In this document: positions 38,725 through 49,639 of the stretch, one piece after another | Numbering within the stretch: position 1 is the stretch's first letter | How the letters are laid out: each line of letters begins with the position of its first letter | DNA from: Acinetobacter sp. P8-3-8 | Lineage (GTDB): Bacteria; Pseudomonadota; Gammaproteobacteria; Pseudomonadales; Moraxellaceae | Direction: 5' to 3' | NCBI RefSeq assembly: GCF_000214135.1 | Contig: NZ_AFIE01000006.1 | Location: 57,796 to 121,795, forward strand | DNA: 64,000 bases | Made by a program: the position numbers and the translations under genes | Notes under the pieces: generated by a model | The model's input: only the letters and a program-made list of their open reading frames with translations | Databases searched by the model: none | What the model was told of the DNA's origin: nothing

Positions 38725-39873
38725 CTATCGATTCTGCCAAATGCTTAAATCGCCTTTGCGAGTCGCAACATAAAGCTGATTATCAATGATTCTTAAAGTA
38801 CGTACTTCACCGCTGGTTTTAGAACGCCCTAAGATTTTGCCTGTGTTTGGATCAATCAGGTGTAAGTAACCATCCAAGTCACCCACCACTAAGTTTTGAC
38901 CTAGCACTACAGCATTACTGAGATTACGATTTGATAGCTGTTCATTCTTCCAAATCTGCTCACCGGTAATTAGATCATGAGCAATGAGCTGACCATCAGT
39001 TTGCGACACAAATACTTTGCCATCAAAAACTTCTGGACGATTAATACTGCTTGAATTTTCACTCCACAAAACACGTTGAGAAGCTAAATCAAGTACAGTC
39101 ACTTGACCTTGGAAGCTTGTTGTCACGACATATTGTCCAGAAACAACAGGTTCACTATCAACATCAATTAAGCGTTGAATATCTGAACGACCTTCAGTCA
39201 CTGCAACACGACGTTGTAAACGAGGTACACCCGCTACACTGTCAATTGCATAAAGATATCCTGTAGATGTTGTCACAAGAATTGTACGTGGGTCTAAACT
39301 TACAGGTGAAGCTTGTCCACGTAAGCTGAATGAAGCATTCGGTAACTTGTAAGTCCAAGCTTGTTGTCCAGTTTCTTCATCCAAAGCATACACAGTAGCG
39401 TCATTGGTTACCACAATCACACGACCAGACTGAATCAAAGCAGAGCTAATCAACGCACCAGACAACTGAGCTGTCCATTTCTTCGCGCCAGTTGCTTGAT
39501 CTAAAGCATAGATTTTGCCTTTTGGACTACCAACAATAACCAAGCCATCAGCCGCTTCAATACCTGAGCTTAGACCAGCTTTCGTTACTTTCGTTTCCCA
39601 TAAGCGTTGTTTACCTTTATAGGCTGCAACTTCACCTTTCGGATCTAAAGCAAAAACAACACCATTTTCTGTATCTAAACGTAGACGCAATGGATCTTCT
39701 TCACTAGTTGAAGAAACATCTTTTGAAAATACCTGTACTAAACTCGTAGCATGAGCAACTTTAGGTAATGGATTCGGTTTAATTTTTACTTCTTTAACTT
39801 TGTTACTTGAACAGCCCACTAAAGCTGTAGATAAGATTGCTAAAGCAAAAGGTATTTTAAATTTTCTATCCAT
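38725..39873 (-). CDS. bamB: Outer membrane assembly lipoprotein BamB
   Basis: Beta-propeller lipoprotein of the BAM complex that inserts outer membrane proteins. Lipobox VGCS near residue 20, then PQQ-like repeats seen as recurring Tyr-Ala-Leu-Asp blocks (IYALDQATGAKKWTAQL, VYALDEETGQQAWTYKL, LIAHDLITGEQIWKN, LHLIDPNTGKILGRS). 382 residues. Abuts the yfgM stop (one shared base). The order yfgM-bamB-der is conserved in gammaproteobacteria. Confidence 0.96.
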   Translation of the reverse strand: MDRKFKIPFALAILSTALVGCSSNKVKEVKIKPNPLPKVAHATSLVQVFSKDVSSTSEEDPLRLRLDTENGVVFALDPKGEVAAYKGKQRLWETKVTKAGLSSGIEAADGLVIVGSPKGKIYALDQATGAKKWTAQLSGALISSALIQSGRVIVVTNDATVYALDEETGQQAWTYKLPNASFSLRGQASPVSLDPRTILVTTSTGYLYAIDSVAGVPRLQRRVAVTEGRSDIQRLIDVDSEPVVSGQYVVTTSFQGQVTVLDLASQRVLWSENSSSINRPEVFDGKVFVSQTDGQLIAHDLITGEQIWKNEQLSNRNLSNAVVLGQNLVVGDLDGYLHLIDPNTGKILGRSKTSGEVRTLRIIDNQLYVATRKGDLSIWQNR

Positions 39874-40574
39874 TAAGACTCATCCACTTGCGTTTTCAAA
39901 ATTGGGCTTTCAAGTTCAGGATCATCTACTAATACGCCAACACTTTCGAGTTTAATTTGTAAAATTTGACGTTCCTGTTTACGCTCAACCACCGCATTCC
40001 ATGCAGCTTGATACGACTTTTTAGCATTATCGATATCATTTTTGGCAACGTAAATGTCACCTTTTAACTCTTCAGCACTTGCTTTAAAAGCTGGCTCATC
40101 CACAACTGACAAGGTTTTCAAGGCTTCATCAAATTTCTTTTGCGCCAATTGCGTATCTGCAAGTTTAAGCTTTACAACTTGTAACAGACCAGCATCTTTG
40201 AGTTTAGAATTTTCAACTTTTTTCAGTTCACGTTCGGCTGTTGCATAGTCATTTTTATCAAATGCTAATTTTGCCATTACAATCTGTGCTTGGATTGCTT
40301 GAACAGAATCAGGATTATCTTTGACAATTTTATCTGCCGATGTAACCAAAGCAGCTGAAGCTTTTGGGTCGCTTCCAACTGCTTTTGCATCATCCATTAA
40401 TTGCTGCACTTTCGCTGTTTCATTTTGATTTTCAGCCAAAGTTTTCTTCTGCCAATATTCCCATCCGAAAAAGGCAATCAATGCAATGAGGACGCCTGTC
40501 ACCATAGCTGAGCCATATTTCTTAAAAAATGACTTTAAACTATCTAGTTGTTCTTCATCACTTATTGCGCTCAT
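39873..40574 (-). CDS. yfgM: YfgM family TPR protein, SecYEG-associated
   Basis: Inner-membrane protein with a short cytoplasmic N-terminus (SDEEQLDSLKSFFKKYG), one membrane helix (MVTGVLIALIAFFGWEYW, about 20-37) and a periplasmic helical region with TPR-like repeats. YfgM is thought to link the Sec translocon with periplasmic chaperones. 233 residues. Located between hisS and bamB as expected. Confidence 0.92.
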   Translation of the reverse strand: MSAISDEEQLDSLKSFFKKYGSAMVTGVLIALIAFFGWEYWQKKTLAENQNETAKVQQLMDDAKAVGSDPKASAALVTSADKIVKDNPDSVQAIQAQIVMAKLAFDKNDYATAERELKKVENSKLKDAGLLQVVKLKLADTQLAQKKFDEALKTLSVVDEPAFKASAEELKGDIYVAKNDIDNAKKSYQAAWNAVVERKQERQILQIKLESVGVLVDDPELESPILKTQVDES

Positions 40575-40604
40575 TTAACTCCCCTTTTCCTTATGATTAT
40601 TGGC

Positions 40605-41900
40605 TTATTTCGAAGAAAATTTTTCTGTGAAGAATGGTACGATTTCAGCTACCGCTACTTCATATTGTTCAGCAGTTGCAAGCTCTTTTACAAGAACTTG
40701 TTGAGACTCAGCTTCACGCTCACCAAAGATCAATGCATAAATAGCACCTGATTGGTCTGCTTTTTTCATCTGACTCTTCATTGAACCTTGCGAACCCGTT
40801 TTCAAACGAATTGAACTATTTACGGCTTCAAGTTGATCACGAACTTGCTCAGCCAGTACCAATGCCTTACCTTGAGTCGCAGGATCTGAAACCAAGAATA
40901 ACTCACATTCACGCACAGGTGTATTGTCTTCAACTTGTTCAAGCAGAAGCAATAAACGCTCCATTCCCATACCAAAACCAACAGCTGGAACAGATTGATC
41001 AGCTTTACCTTTCAGTTGCCCAACTAAACCATCATAACGACCACCTCCACATACAGTTCCTTGAGAACCTAAATGTGTAGTCGTCCATTCAAAAACAGTT
41101 TTATTGTAGTAATCTAAACCACGAACTAATTTTGGATTAATAATAAAAGCAACACCAGCATCCGTTAAGTATTGTTTTAACTGATTAAAATGCGCAAGAC
41201 TTTCTTCACCTAAAAAATCATGCAATTTTGGTGCATTTTCAAGAATTTGCTGAGTTCGGGCATCTTTAGAATCTAAAATACGCAAAGGATTGGTCGTTAA
41301 ACGGCGCTGTGAATCTTCATCCAATTCATCTTTTTGCGCAGTTAAAAATTCAACCAAAGCTGCACGATATTCTGCACGTTCATCTGACTCACCTAAAGTA
41401 TTCAGTTCAAGTTGAACTTTGTCTGAAATACCCATGCGTTTCCATAAACGTGCTGTTAACAAAATAATTTCAGCTTCGATATCTGGTGTTGCTACGCCAA
41501 AAGTCTCAATACCAAACTGATAAAATTGACGGTAACGACCTTTTTGCGGTTTTTCATAACGGAACATCGGCCCCATATACCATACACGCGGAGTTGCACC
41601 ACGAAGTAAGTTATGTTCCAACATTGCACGTACACAACCAGCCGTGCCTTCTGGACGCAAAGTTAGAGATTCAGGCGGATTACCTTTATCAAAAAAGGTA
41701 TACATTTCCTTTTCAACGATATCCGTTGCATCACCAATGGCGCGTTTAAATAAATGGGTTTGCTCAACAATCGGAAGACGAATTTGTTGATAACCGTATG
41801 CATCCATTAATGATGCTAAATGTTGCTCAAGACGTCTCCACGCTGAAGTTTGCGTTGGAAGAACATCATTAAAACCTTTAATCGCGACAATTGAACTCAT
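40605..41900 (-). CDS. hisS: Histidyl-tRNA synthetase
   Basis: Class II aminoacyl-tRNA synthetase charging tRNA-His. Motif 2 region [17 protein letters not shown] and [19 protein letters not shown], the histidine-binding block [28 protein letters not shown], and the motif 3 block [19 protein letters not shown]-terminal anticodon-binding domain is present. 431 residues. Lies eight bases downstream of ispG. Confidence 0.97.
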   Translation of the reverse strand: MSSIVAIKGFNDVLPTQTSAWRRLEQHLASLMDAYGYQQIRLPIVEQTHLFKRAIGDATDIVEKEMYTFFDKGNPPESLTLRPEGTAGCVRAMLEHNLLRGATPRVWYMGPMFRYEKPQKGRYRQFYQFGIETFGVATPDIEAEIILLTARLWKRMGISDKVQLELNTLGESDERAEYRAALVEFLTAQKDELDEDSQRRLTTNPLRILDSKDARTQQILENAPKLHDFLGEESLAHFNQLKQYLTDAGVAFIINPKLVRGLDYYNKTVFEWTTTHLGSQGTVCGGGRYDGLVGQLKGKADQSVPAVGFGMGMERLLLLLEQVEDNTPVRECELFLVSDPATQGKALVLAEQVRDQLEAVNSSIRLKTGSQGSMKSQMKKADQSGAIYALIFGEREAESQQVLVKELATAEQYEVAVAEIVPFFTEKFSSK

Positions 41901-41907
41901 GACTTAC

Positions 41908-43023
41908 TCAAAAACTTGTACGTATAATCTCTTTCGCTTTAGCTTCTTCAAGCTCTTGCACACGTTGACGAACCATCGTTTCGATTTCATCAACCAACTG
42001 ATTCGTATCTATTAAATGGCTCTTTTCACCATTACGATACACGAGTGAGCGGGGACTTGCACCTACCACACCAATATCGGCTTCTTTGGCTTCACCCGGA
42101 CCATTTACTTTACAACCAATGACAGATACATCCATTGGTGTACGAATATCTTCTAAACGCTCTTCCAAAGCTTGCATCACTTTAATCACGTTAAACTCTT
42201 GACGTGAACAACTTGGGCAAGCAATGAAATTAATCCCATTTGAACGAAGGCTTAATGATTTTAAAATATCAAAACCAATTTTAATTTCTTCTTCTGGTTC
42301 AGCTGCCAATGAAATACGCATGGTGTCACCAATGCCTTCCATTAACAAACCACCCAAAGCAATTGCAGATTTTACAGAACCAGTGCGGTAAACACCTGCT
42401 TCTGTTACACCCAAATGCAATGGATTATCAATCTGTTGTGATAATAAACGATAAGCATCCATCGTTAAAAACACATTGGATGCTTTAACTGACACTTTAA
42501 ACTCATGGAAATCTAAACGATCCAAGATATCTATGTGGCGCATTGCAGATTCAAGCAATGCTTGACCTGTAGGCTCGCCATATTTCTTTTGAATATCTTT
42601 TTCCAAAGAACCTGCATTCACACCAATACGCATCGAAATATCATGATGACGAGCAGCGGCAACCACTTCACGGATCTTCGCTTCCGAACCAATATTCCCC
42701 GGATTAATCCGCAAACAATCTGCGCCCATATCTGCAACTTTCAAAGCGATTTTATAATCGAAATGAATATCTGCAACCAAAGGCACTGTGACACGTTTAC
42801 GAATTTCACCAAAAGCTTCAGCCGCCTCCATCGAAGGCACTGAAACACGCATGATGTCTGCACCAACATCTGCACAACGTTGGATTTGAGCAACAGTTGC
42901 ATCAACATCACACGTTTCAGTATTGGTCATACTTTGAATACTAATCGGGGCATCACCACCGACATACACAGAACCTACACGTATTTTACGTGTAGGACGG
43001 CGCTTGATTGGGTTCTCAATCAT
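41908..43023 (-). CDS. ispG: 4-hydroxy-3-methylbut-2-enyl-diphosphate synthase
   Basis: Iron-sulfur enzyme of the MEP isoprenoid pathway making HMBPP. N-terminal TIM-barrel ([38 protein letters not shown]) and a C-terminal [4Fe-4S] domain with Cys in [10 protein letters not shown] and [13 protein letters not shown]. 371 residues. Adjacent to rodZ and hisS in the conserved order. Confidence 0.97.
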   Translation of the reverse strand: MIENPIKRRPTRKIRVGSVYVGGDAPISIQSMTNTETCDVDATVAQIQRCADVGADIMRVSVPSMEAAEAFGEIRKRVTVPLVADIHFDYKIALKVADMGADCLRINPGNIGSEAKIREVVAAARHHDISMRIGVNAGSLEKDIQKKYGEPTGQALLESAMRHIDILDRLDFHEFKVSVKASNVFLTMDAYRLLSQQIDNPLHLGVTEAGVYRTGSVKSAIALGGLLMEGIGDTMRISLAAEPEEEIKIGFDILKSLSLRSNGINFIACPSCSRQEFNVIKVMQALEERLEDIRTPMDVSVIGCKVNGPGEAKEADIGVVGASPRSLVYRNGEKSHLIDTNQLVDEIETMVRQRVQELEEAKAKEIIRTSF

Positions 43024-43042
43024 GATCTCTACTCTTTGCCCA

Positions 43043-43831
43043 TTAACGTGACAAACGGAATTCGGCTTTTCCGTTCACTGTATATGGTGACAATGAAATC
43101 TGTTCATTATTAAGGCTTAATGACACAGCAGTTGCATCATCGAGTCGAATTTCAAATGGTGAAGTACCACTGATATTTAAAGTAGACGATTGACGCCCAG
43201 TTGCCAAAACTTTACCTGTACTATCAACAATATGCACAGATGTTGGATGGCTAAAATTCAATACCATTTGATCCCCCGAAGTTGAAGCTGAATTATTTAA
43301 ATTCAAAACTTCTACATCAGATTCTTGTGGTTTAGCATCAGCATCTACGTTTTTGTTCGATGTCCACTTTTGAATACCCGCAATCAATGCCCAAATCACC
43401 GCAATAGCAATAAGCGCGATAAAAAAACGCTTTAACCATTTTTTATTGCGATCACGATTTGAGCCAGGGAGTTTACCCATGATCTTAATTGGAGAGTTAT
43501 TCAAAGCATGATTCGGTAAAAGCCCCGTATCATTTTGATAAATTTCATCGAAGCGTTGAATGATTGCTGTTGCATCGACATTCAAATACTTTGCATAAGA
43601 ACGATAATAACCCTTAATAAATGTTGCTTCAGGCAATGATTTATATTCATCATGCTCCAATGCTTGTAAAGTTTTTACAGGCATTTTCAACTCTGCTGCA
43701 ACATCGTTAATGTCTAGGTTCTTAGATACTCGAACTTGGCGCAAGTACTCACCTGGACGTTGAACATTTCCTAAACCATTCGATGCTACGTTTGAACCTG
43801 TAGGTTGCTGTGAATTAGGATTTACTTCCAT
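43043..43831 (-). CDS. rodZ: RodZ-like helix-turn-helix membrane protein
   Basis: Bitopic cytoskeletal protein expected to bind MreB and control cell shape. Cytoplasmic Xre-type HTH ([22 protein letters not shown], about 26-90), basic juxtamembrane [11 protein letters not shown], one membrane segment ([18 protein letters not shown], about 137-154) and a periplasmic DUF4115-type beta domain. Overlaps the pilW end by ten bases. Confidence 0.88.
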   Translation of the reverse strand: MEVNPNSQQPTGSNVASNGLGNVQRPGEYLRQVRVSKNLDINDVAAELKMPVKTLQALEHDEYKSLPEATFIKGYYRSYAKYLNVDATAIIQRFDEIYQNDTGLLPNHALNNSPIKIMGKLPGSNRDRNKKWLKRFFIALIAIAVIWALIAGIQKWTSNKNVDADAKPQESDVEVLNLNNSASTSGDQMVLNFSHPTSVHIVDSTGKVLATGRQSSTLNISGTSPFEIRLDDATAVSLSLNNEQISLSPYTVNGKAEFRLSR

Positions 43832-44637
43832 ACGGCCTCAGTACTGTACTGTAATTGCAGATAACGTTGATATTCTTGACTTTCTGGGAATAAAGCACGG
43901 AGTTGGTTGACCAACACTTGCATTCCCATTTGGTCATTATTGGCACGTGCAATACGTAAACCAATCCAAAGTGCACGTGCACCTTGGTTATTCTGACCTA
44001 CTAAACGAACATATTGCTCATAAAGTTGACTTGCTTGTGCATTTTTTTGCTGCAAATAAAAAAGCTCAGATAATTCCACCAAAGCAATAATGGAATCACG
44101 ATTGACTTGCAAAGCTTGTTTAAATGCTTTTTCAGCATTTGCGACATCGCCAACTTTAAGATAAACACGCCCTAAATTTTCAAGTGCTTTATAACGTTGA
44201 TCATAACCAAGCGTTGCACCTGCAATCTGGAGCTGTTCGATCGCATCATTATAGCGCTCAACAATAAATAAATATGTTCCATAATTATTACGAGCTTGTG
44301 CATTTTTTGAGTCACTGGAAATCGCGCGCTTAAAATAGCCGTCCGCTTTTTCCATGCTGATTTTACTGCCTTCTTGTTGTAATAAAACACCCATCATCAT
44401 ATTGGCAGTTGAATCTCGTGGTTCAGCCTCTAATGCTTGATCTAATGAGCGTTTTGCAGCATCCAAATCACCTGTACGAATATATTCAGCAGCAAGTTGA
44501 GTACGAACTTTAACTGCTTTTTCAGGATCTTTTTTAGTAATGGTATCGGAACTGGTCGACTGACAGCCCTGAAGCACCAATGCAGAGAAGCCTATTGCGA
44601 ATACAGCAATTGCTTGTGAATACATCGATTTTCTCAA
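43822..44637 (-). CDS. pilW: Type IV pilus biogenesis/stability lipoprotein PilW (PilF)
   Basis: Outer-membrane pilotin-type lipoprotein that helps assemble the PilQ secretin, so linked to twitching and natural competence. Signal peptide with lipobox LQGCQS (Cys near residue 25), then TPR repeats seen in AAEYIRTGDLDAAKRSLDQA, NNYGTYLFIVERYNDAIEQL and GRVYLKVGDVANAEKAFKQA. 271 residues from a TTG start with a G7 tract and CAGG just upstream; an ATG four codons in is the alternative. Sits between rlmN and rodZ. Confidence 0.9.
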   Translation of the reverse strand: MRKSMYSQAIAVFAIGFSALVLQGCQSTSSDTITKKDPEKAVKVRTQLAAEYIRTGDLDAAKRSLDQALEAEPRDSTANMMMGVLLQQEGSKISMEKADGYFKRAISSDSKNAQARNNYGTYLFIVERYNDAIEQLQIAGATLGYDQRYKALENLGRVYLKVGDVANAEKAFKQALQVNRDSIIALVELSELFYLQQKNAQASQLYEQYVRLVGQNNQGARALWIGLRIARANNDQMGMQVLVNQLRALFPESQEYQRYLQLQYSTEAVWK

Positions 44638-44685
44638 AGCCTGCCCCCCCGATATTCAATAAAGTAGAGTTATCCTACAAATCAT

Positions 44686-45921
44686 TTAACCTTGTGAACG
44701 TATAATTTCAGTACGTTCAGCAACTTTCTTCTTCCACTGTTCTGCACGACGTGTTCGATCTGCCACTTGTCCGACCAACTGCCCACAAGCTGCATCAATA
44801 TCATCACCACGTGTCTGACGAATCGTACACACAAATCCTGCATCAGACAAAGTTTTTTGGAAAGAAATAATACGATTTCGGCTTGAACGACCATACGGCG
44901 CATGTGGAAAAGGGTTAAACGGAATTAAATTAATTTTACTTGGTAAATTTTTCAATAACTTAATCATTTGTTGCGCATGTTCAGGTTGATCGTTCACACC
45001 TTCCAACATCACATACTCAATCGTGACATGTTTACGTGAACTTTCATTACCATCTTTGCCAATATAACGCTGACATGCGGCAATCAGTTGTTCTAATGGG
45101 TACTTCTTATTGATTGGAACCAATTCATTGCGTAATTCATCATTAGGCGCATGTAAAGAAATCGCGAGTGCAACATCAATATCTTTCGCCAATTGATCTA
45201 TTTTCGGCACAACACCTGAGGTTGATAATGTTACACGGCGTTTAGACATACCATAAGCAAAATCATCCAACATGATATGCATTGAACTCAACACAGCATC
45301 ATAGTTGAGTAAGGGTTCGCCCATTCCCATCATTACAACATTGGTCACTGAACGTTCACGCTCTGCAACAGCAACGTCTTCCATATAAGAATAGTTTGCA
45401 ACCCATAACTGACCAATGATTTCATCAGGCGTCAAATCACGTTGGAAACCTTGTTTACCTGTCGAACAAAATGAACAATCTAGTGCGCAACCTACTTGTG
45501 AGGAAATACACAACGTTTTACGCAAACCTGTTTTATCTTCAGCTGGAATAAGTACAGTTTCAACGAGAGAACCGTCACCATCACCCACACGGAACACCCA
45601 TTTACGTGTTCCATCTTTAGAATAATTGCGGTGAACCACTTCGGGCGCTTTAATTTCACAAATTCTTTCTAATTTTTCACGTAATTTCCCTGAAATATTG
45701 GTCATTTCAGCAAAATTTGTCACAAAAAATTGATGAATCCATTTCATCACCTGCCCAGCACGGAATTTTTTCTCGCCTAAATCTTCGAAAAATTTTTCCA
45801 ATTGTGGACGTGACATGCCAAGTAAATTCACTTTCTCCACTTGCTCAAGCTGAACAAATTTAGATGATGCAGGCTGCTGTTCATCTTGATTTAATGATGA
45901 AGCGACAACTTCAGAATTCAT
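44686..45921 (-). CDS. rlmN: Dual-specificity 23S rRNA / tRNA adenine-C2 methyltransferase RlmN
   Basis: Radical SAM enzyme methylating A2503 of 23S rRNA and A37 of some tRNAs. The Fe-S cluster motif [15 protein letters not shown] (about residue 143) is intact, as are [14 protein letters not shown], the [14 protein letters not shown] block, and the C-terminal [18 protein letters not shown] with the methyl-accepting Cys. 411 residues with a short N-terminal extension before [13 protein letters not shown]. Confidence 0.96.
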   Translation of the reverse strand: MNSEVVASSLNQDEQQPASSKFVQLEQVEKVNLLGMSRPQLEKFFEDLGEKKFRAGQVMKWIHQFFVTNFAEMTNISGKLREKLERICEIKAPEVVHRNYSKDGTRKWVFRVGDGDGSLVETVLIPAEDKTGLRKTLCISSQVGCALDCSFCSTGKQGFQRDLTPDEIIGQLWVANYSYMEDVAVAERERSVTNVVMMGMGEPLLNYDAVLSSMHIMLDDFAYGMSKRRVTLSTSGVVPKIDQLAKDIDVALAISLHAPNDELRNELVPINKKYPLEQLIAACQRYIGKDGNESSRKHVTIEYVMLEGVNDQPEHAQQMIKLLKNLPSKINLIPFNPFPHAPYGRSSRNRIISFQKTLSDAGFVCTIRQTRGDDIDAACGQLVGQVADRTRRAEQWKKKVAERTEIIRSQG

Positions 45922-45989
45922 GTGACTACTACCTAAAACATGTCATGGGATAAAACATATTGATCAATATCTGAACAATAAATACAACA

Positions 45990-46032
45990 AAAATAAAAAA
46001 ACCAGACAAGCAGTATATCACCTATCTGGTTT
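45990..46032 (-). terminator. Terminator of ndk
   Basis: Stem AAACCAGA / TCTGGTTT with an 18-base loop. On the minus strand it is followed by TTTTTTTATTTTT. Ends the ndk transcript before rlmN. Confidence 0.85.
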
Positions 46033-46100
46033 CGGGTCTGTTACCAATTCATAAATCGGAGATTTAATGATTGAGTAAAAGAAACCCTAAATACGTCGAA

Positions 46101-46532
46101 TTAACGAGTACGTGGGCAAACTTCAGTTTGAGCGAAGAAGTAGTTTACTTCACGATCAGCAGATGCAACTGAGTCAGAACCATGAGCAGCGTTTTCGTCG
46201 ATGCTTACAGCGAAATCTGCACGGATTGTACCAGGAGCAGCTTCTTTAGGGTTTGTAGCACCTAAAATTTCACGGTGAGCAAGAACTGCGTTTTCACCTT
46301 CAAGAACAGACACAACAACTGGACCAGAAGTCATGAATGCAACTAAGTCACCAAAGAAACCACGTTCTTTATGTTCAGCATAGAAACCTTCAGCTTCTGC
46401 TTGAGAAAGGTGCTTCATTTTAGTCGCAACGATTTTAAGACCAGCTTTTTCGAAACGAGCGAAGATATCACCAATGTGGTTTTTAGCAACTGCATCTGGT
46501 TTTACGATAGATAAAGTACGTTCAATAGCCAT
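46101..46532 (-). CDS. ndk: Nucleoside diphosphate kinase
   Basis: Balances nucleoside triphosphate pools by phosphate transfer through a phosphohistidine. Complete signature NAAHGSDS with catalytic H117, and N-terminal [16 protein letters not shown]. 143 residues, normal length. It has its own terminator. Confidence 0.98.
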   Translation of the reverse strand: MAIERTLSIVKPDAVAKNHIGDIFARFEKAGLKIVATKMKHLSQAEAEGFYAEHKERGFFGDLVAFMTSGPVVVSVLEGENAVLAHREILGATNPKEAAPGTIRADFAVSIDENAAHGSDSVASADREVNYFFAQTEVCPRTR

Positions 46533-46662
46533 GATCGGCTCCTTAAGTCAATTTGACACGAAATTTTTGGCGCATTATACCGAATAATCGACAGTTTGCT
46601 GCTTTTAATCTGTAAAAAAATGGTTTTTTCGATGTACAGTATTTTAATACTGCTTTTCAGCA

Positions 46663-46863
46663 TTAATTTGCTTCATCAATCCAAGCCATTTGAATCGCTT
46701 CCAACAAACCTTCAGTCGATTTTGTCGGGTCATCGCTAAATTCAGGTAACGCACAAATCCATGCATGTAAATCGGTAAAACGCACCCATTGTGGATCTAC
46801 ATCTGGATGTGCTTCAGTTAACTCAATGGCGATATCAATGGTATCTGTCCAACGTAAACCCAT
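46663..46863 (-). CDS. iscX: Fe-S cluster assembly protein IscX
   Basis: Small acidic protein (66 residues) that binds IscS and tunes iron-sulfur assembly. The pattern LRWTDTIDIAIELTEAHPDVDP, then VRFTDLHAWICALPEFSDDP, is characteristic of IscX. Here it is separated from the isc operon and follows 270 bp of non-coding DNA. Confidence 0.93.
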   Translation of the reverse strand: MGLRWTDTIDIAIELTEAHPDVDPQWVRFTDLHAWICALPEFSDDPTKSTEGLLEAIQMAWIDEAN

Positions 46864-47136
46864 TTAATTTTCCTTCGTTCAATAGTTCGTCTTAATATGA
46901 CTACTGTAGCAAATCTCGCTTCTTTCAGAAACTCGACTCTTTCAAAATAAATCATTTCCTACATTATATGCATTGCATATATACGTTGCTAAGCAGTCTT
47001 TTACATTTAAAATCAAACAAAATACGTGGGTAACACTGAATAGACATTGAGAAAAATTATTCAAAGTTAAAAGCTTGATGATCAAAATCATCAGATCCCT
47101 TAAAGATGAAATAACAGGCAATCACAAAATAAATCA

Positions 47137-47688
47137 TCATAAAATCACACCGAGCAAAGATGCACTTAAAATGATTACACTTGCGACACTTGCGCCGATC
47201 AATGCGCCAACAATCACGTCACTAGGATAATGCAAACCAAGGACCATGCGTGACAGTGCGACCAAAACAGTAAATGGCAGCATGATAAAAAGTAACGAAG
47301 GTTGAATATAACCAAAGACAATCGTTGCCATCACCGCATGCAAAGTATGTCCAGATGGAAAACTAAAATGATCTAGCGGACGTTCACCCATGACAATCAC
47401 TTGGTGTACTTGATACGGTCTCGGTCTGACTGTTTTATGTTTTAAAAATTTATAGATCGCTGTTCCTAAAGAACCAGCCACAACCACATAAACCAGTTGT
47501 ATTACATAAGCCAAACCCATTTGTAGCAAAATTAAAGCCAACATGGTGTACCAAAACCCACCATCACCTAAACGACTTACGACTTTAAAGAACATCGCAA
47601 TACTTTGAGTCTGCGATAAATTATTGAGATATAAGCAACCTTTTAGGTCAAGATCGAGCATTTTTATTTTGGTATTTTTAAAATTCAT
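47137..47688 (-). CDS. PAP2 family membrane phosphatase
   Basis: Integral membrane phosphatase with all three PAP2 motifs: KX6RP-like KHKTVRPRPYQ, PSGHTLHAV, and SRMVLGLHYPSDV. About five membrane segments. Possible substrates are undecaprenyl pyrophosphate or lipid phosphates. The ATG at 47688 has GAGGAG seven bases ahead; the GTG at 47694 is too close. It lies 30 bp after the glycosyltransferase gene, so the two probably act on the same lipid pathway, as an inference. Confidence 0.88.
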   Translation of the reverse strand: MNFKNTKIKMLDLDLKGCLYLNNLSQTQSIAMFFKVVSRLGDGGFWYTMLALILLQMGLAYVIQLVYVVVAGSLGTAIYKFLKHKTVRPRPYQVHQVIVMGERPLDHFSFPSGHTLHAVMATIVFGYIQPSLLFIMLPFTVLVALSRMVLGLHYPSDVIVGALIGASVASVIILSASLLGVIL

Positions 47689-47718
47689 TGTCACTCTCCT
47701 CTTTTGATTAGAGATTAA

Positions 47719-49005
47719 CTAAGTAAGCAGCATAGCGTCCTGCGTTACTTGATAAAGTGCTTGTTCAAACTGCTGTACAGGATGTTGCCATCCCGCATGT
47801 TGCACATCTTGCATTGCCATATTCCCCATCTGTTTTAGGGTTGAATTATCTGGCAAATCAAAGATGTGTTGAATCAGTTGATGCTTTTGTCCAATGGGGC
47901 TTAACCAACCTGTTTTACAATGTTTAACGTGTAGTTGAGCACATGCATAATCATAGGCAATGATCGGCAAACCACTTGCCATCGCTTCAAGTACCACATT
48001 ACCAAAGGTTTCCACTTGGCTTGCAAAAACGAAGACATTGGCACTAGCATACGCTTCAGCAAGTTGAATGCCACTCAGACTTCCCATGAAAATAACCTGA
48101 TCCGCACCTTGCATTTTTTCTAAGCGTGTACGATCTGGCCCATCACCAACCAATACCAGTTTGGTTTTCTTTTGATGATGCTTTTTTAATGCGACATAGG
48201 CATCGATAAGTACATTAATTTCTTTTTCAGAAGATAGTCTGCCGACATACAACAGTACTGTCGTATCATCATCAACACCCCATTGCTGTCTGAGTTTTTC
48301 TGAATATCGCTGTGCGGAAAATCGTTCGGTATCTATGCCACGACCAACCACAACCAATGGACAATTCACGCCAAATTCACGAAGTGCTATTTCAGTATCG
48401 CGACTGGGTACACAAGTCAGTTGTGTCGCATTATGAAACCATCTTAAATAACTCTGAATCGGTCGAACTAAGAATGCTAAATCAAAAAAACGACTAAATT
48501 CTTGAAATTGTGAATGGAAGCCACTCGATACAGGAATCTGCCTAGATTTGGCAGCATGTAAAGCGGTAAAACCCAGCGGCCCTTCTGTCACGATATGCAC
48601 CACATCGGGAGCAAAAGAAGAAATTGCTTGAGATACTTTTAAATATTGAGGCCAACCAAATTTCATATCTGGATATTTGGGAATAGATTGTCCATTCACC
48701 AAGCACTCTCGATTTGGTGAAAAATCATGGCATTTCTGTTTCTGTGCAGGACGAATTAATAAGATTTTATGTCCTTGATTTTGCAATCCTTTACACAGTT
48801 GCAAGAGCGATAATGCGACACCATTAATTTCAGGTGGCCATGTTTCTGTCACAATGGCGATTTTTAAACGTGGTTTGGTTAAATCACGAATCAAGTTTTC
48901 ACTTTGCGTCGTGGTGTTTTGCTTTTTTTGTTTAAAATAGAATTTAAAGTGGTCGGGTACTTCTTGTTGTCTAAACTGCAAGGTTTCTGCGTACGTCTTG
49001 TTCAT
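47719..49005 (-). CDS. GT4-type glycosyltransferase
   Basis: GT-B glycosyltransferase. N-terminal IAIVTETWPPEINGVALSL (about 50-68) is the acceptor-side signature of the GT4 family, and the C-terminal half holds LYVGRLSSEKEINVLIDAY and the EX7E motif ETFGNVVLEAMASGLPI. About 428 residues, with an unusual 45-residue N-terminal extension. Start could be 49023 or the ATG at 49005, which has TTAGG upstream. Probably modifies a membrane lipid together with the PAP2 phosphatase next door; the sugar and acceptor are unknown. Confidence 0.85.
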   Translation of the reverse strand: MNKTYAETLQFRQQEVPDHFKFYFKQKKQNTTTQSENLIRDLTKPRLKIAIVTETWPPEINGVALSLLQLCKGLQNQGHKILLIRPAQKQKCHDFSPNRECLVNGQSIPKYPDMKFGWPQYLKVSQAISSFAPDVVHIVTEGPLGFTALHAAKSRQIPVSSGFHSQFQEFSRFFDLAFLVRPIQSYLRWFHNATQLTCVPSRDTEIALREFGVNCPLVVVGRGIDTERFSAQRYSEKLRQQWGVDDDTTVLLYVGRLSSEKEINVLIDAYVALKKHHQKKTKLVLVGDGPDRTRLEKMQGADQVIFMGSLSGIQLAEAYASANVFVFASQVETFGNVVLEAMASGLPIIAYDYACAQLHVKHCKTGWLSPIGQKHQLIQHIFDLPDNSTLKQMGNMAMQDVQHAGWQHPVQQFEQALYQVTQDAMLLT

Positions 49006-49118
49006 ACGACCTAATCTCTTCATTTTTAAATAGATTAGGTGATGTTTCTTACATTTTAATGTTTTTTTCGTGACGTTTTTTTGACAGTCCGAATAAAATA
49101 AACCACATTAAATACAAT

Positions 49119-49148
49119 AATGCCTTAATTTTCAAAAATTAAGGCATT
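49119..49148 (-). terminator. Terminator of the pilus operon
   Basis: Fourteen-base arms AATGCCTTAATTTT and AAAATTAAGGCATT with a two-base gap (effectively a short A/T loop), between the glycosyltransferase gene and the end of the pilus operon. The T-run is weak, so strength is uncertain. Confidence 0.65.
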
Positions 49149-49182
49149 ATTTAAGTTTAAAAATCACGCTTACTTGCTCACT

Positions 49183-49596
49183 TTAAAACATTAAGTTCAC
49201 AAAAATAACATCTCTATACTTTCCTGCTGGGACTCGAATAGAAGGTTGATCTTCCAATTGCACTGCAACTACATATTTATGTCCTTGATTAGATGCTTGC
49301 GCCGACAAAGGAACATTCCAAAGATTTGCATTTGCACCTGTAATACTCATCCGTGTCCGTAAACGATATTTACCATTACTGACAAAGCTATTACCATCAC
49401 TACTGTTTAAATTCAGACTACTAAATCGAATCGAATAAGATTGATCGCAACGCACTGAAAAACTGGTTGCTGTTTGGCTTTTGTAGTAGCTTCCCAAACG
49501 CATATTGGTTTCGCTCATTTCCCCCATGCTACACTGGTGTGCATAACCTGATGTTGCAATAGAGACCATCATTAGCGTCAATAAAAATATTTTCAT
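49183..49596 (-). CDS. Spore coat U-like minor/tip pilin, Csu type
   Basis: Last gene of the pilus operon. A signal peptide (MKIFLLTLMMVSIATSGYA) precedes a beta-rich single domain with two cysteines (HQCSMG and VRCDQS) and the closing donor-strand-like FVNLMF. It fits the SCPU domain of archaic chaperone-usher pili (compare CsuE/CsuA). The ATG at 49596 has GGAG six bases ahead; ATGs at 49602 and 49608 are too close to it. Confidence 0.75.
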   Translation of the reverse strand: MKIFLLTLMMVSIATSGYAHQCSMGEMSETNMRLGSYYKSQTATSFSVRCDQSYSIRFSSLNLNSSDGNSFVSNGKYRLRTRMSITGANANLWNVPLSAQASNQGHKYVVAVQLEDQPSIRVPAGKYRDVIFVNLMF

Positions 49597-49639
49597 TTTC
49601 ATCTCCATGCTTACTCAAAAGCGATTATTAACAAATCAA

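Noticed and set aside
46960-47000. TATATGCATTGCATATA palindrome as operator
   Set aside because: Lies in an AT-rich gap with no matching second site and no clear promoter; could be chance.
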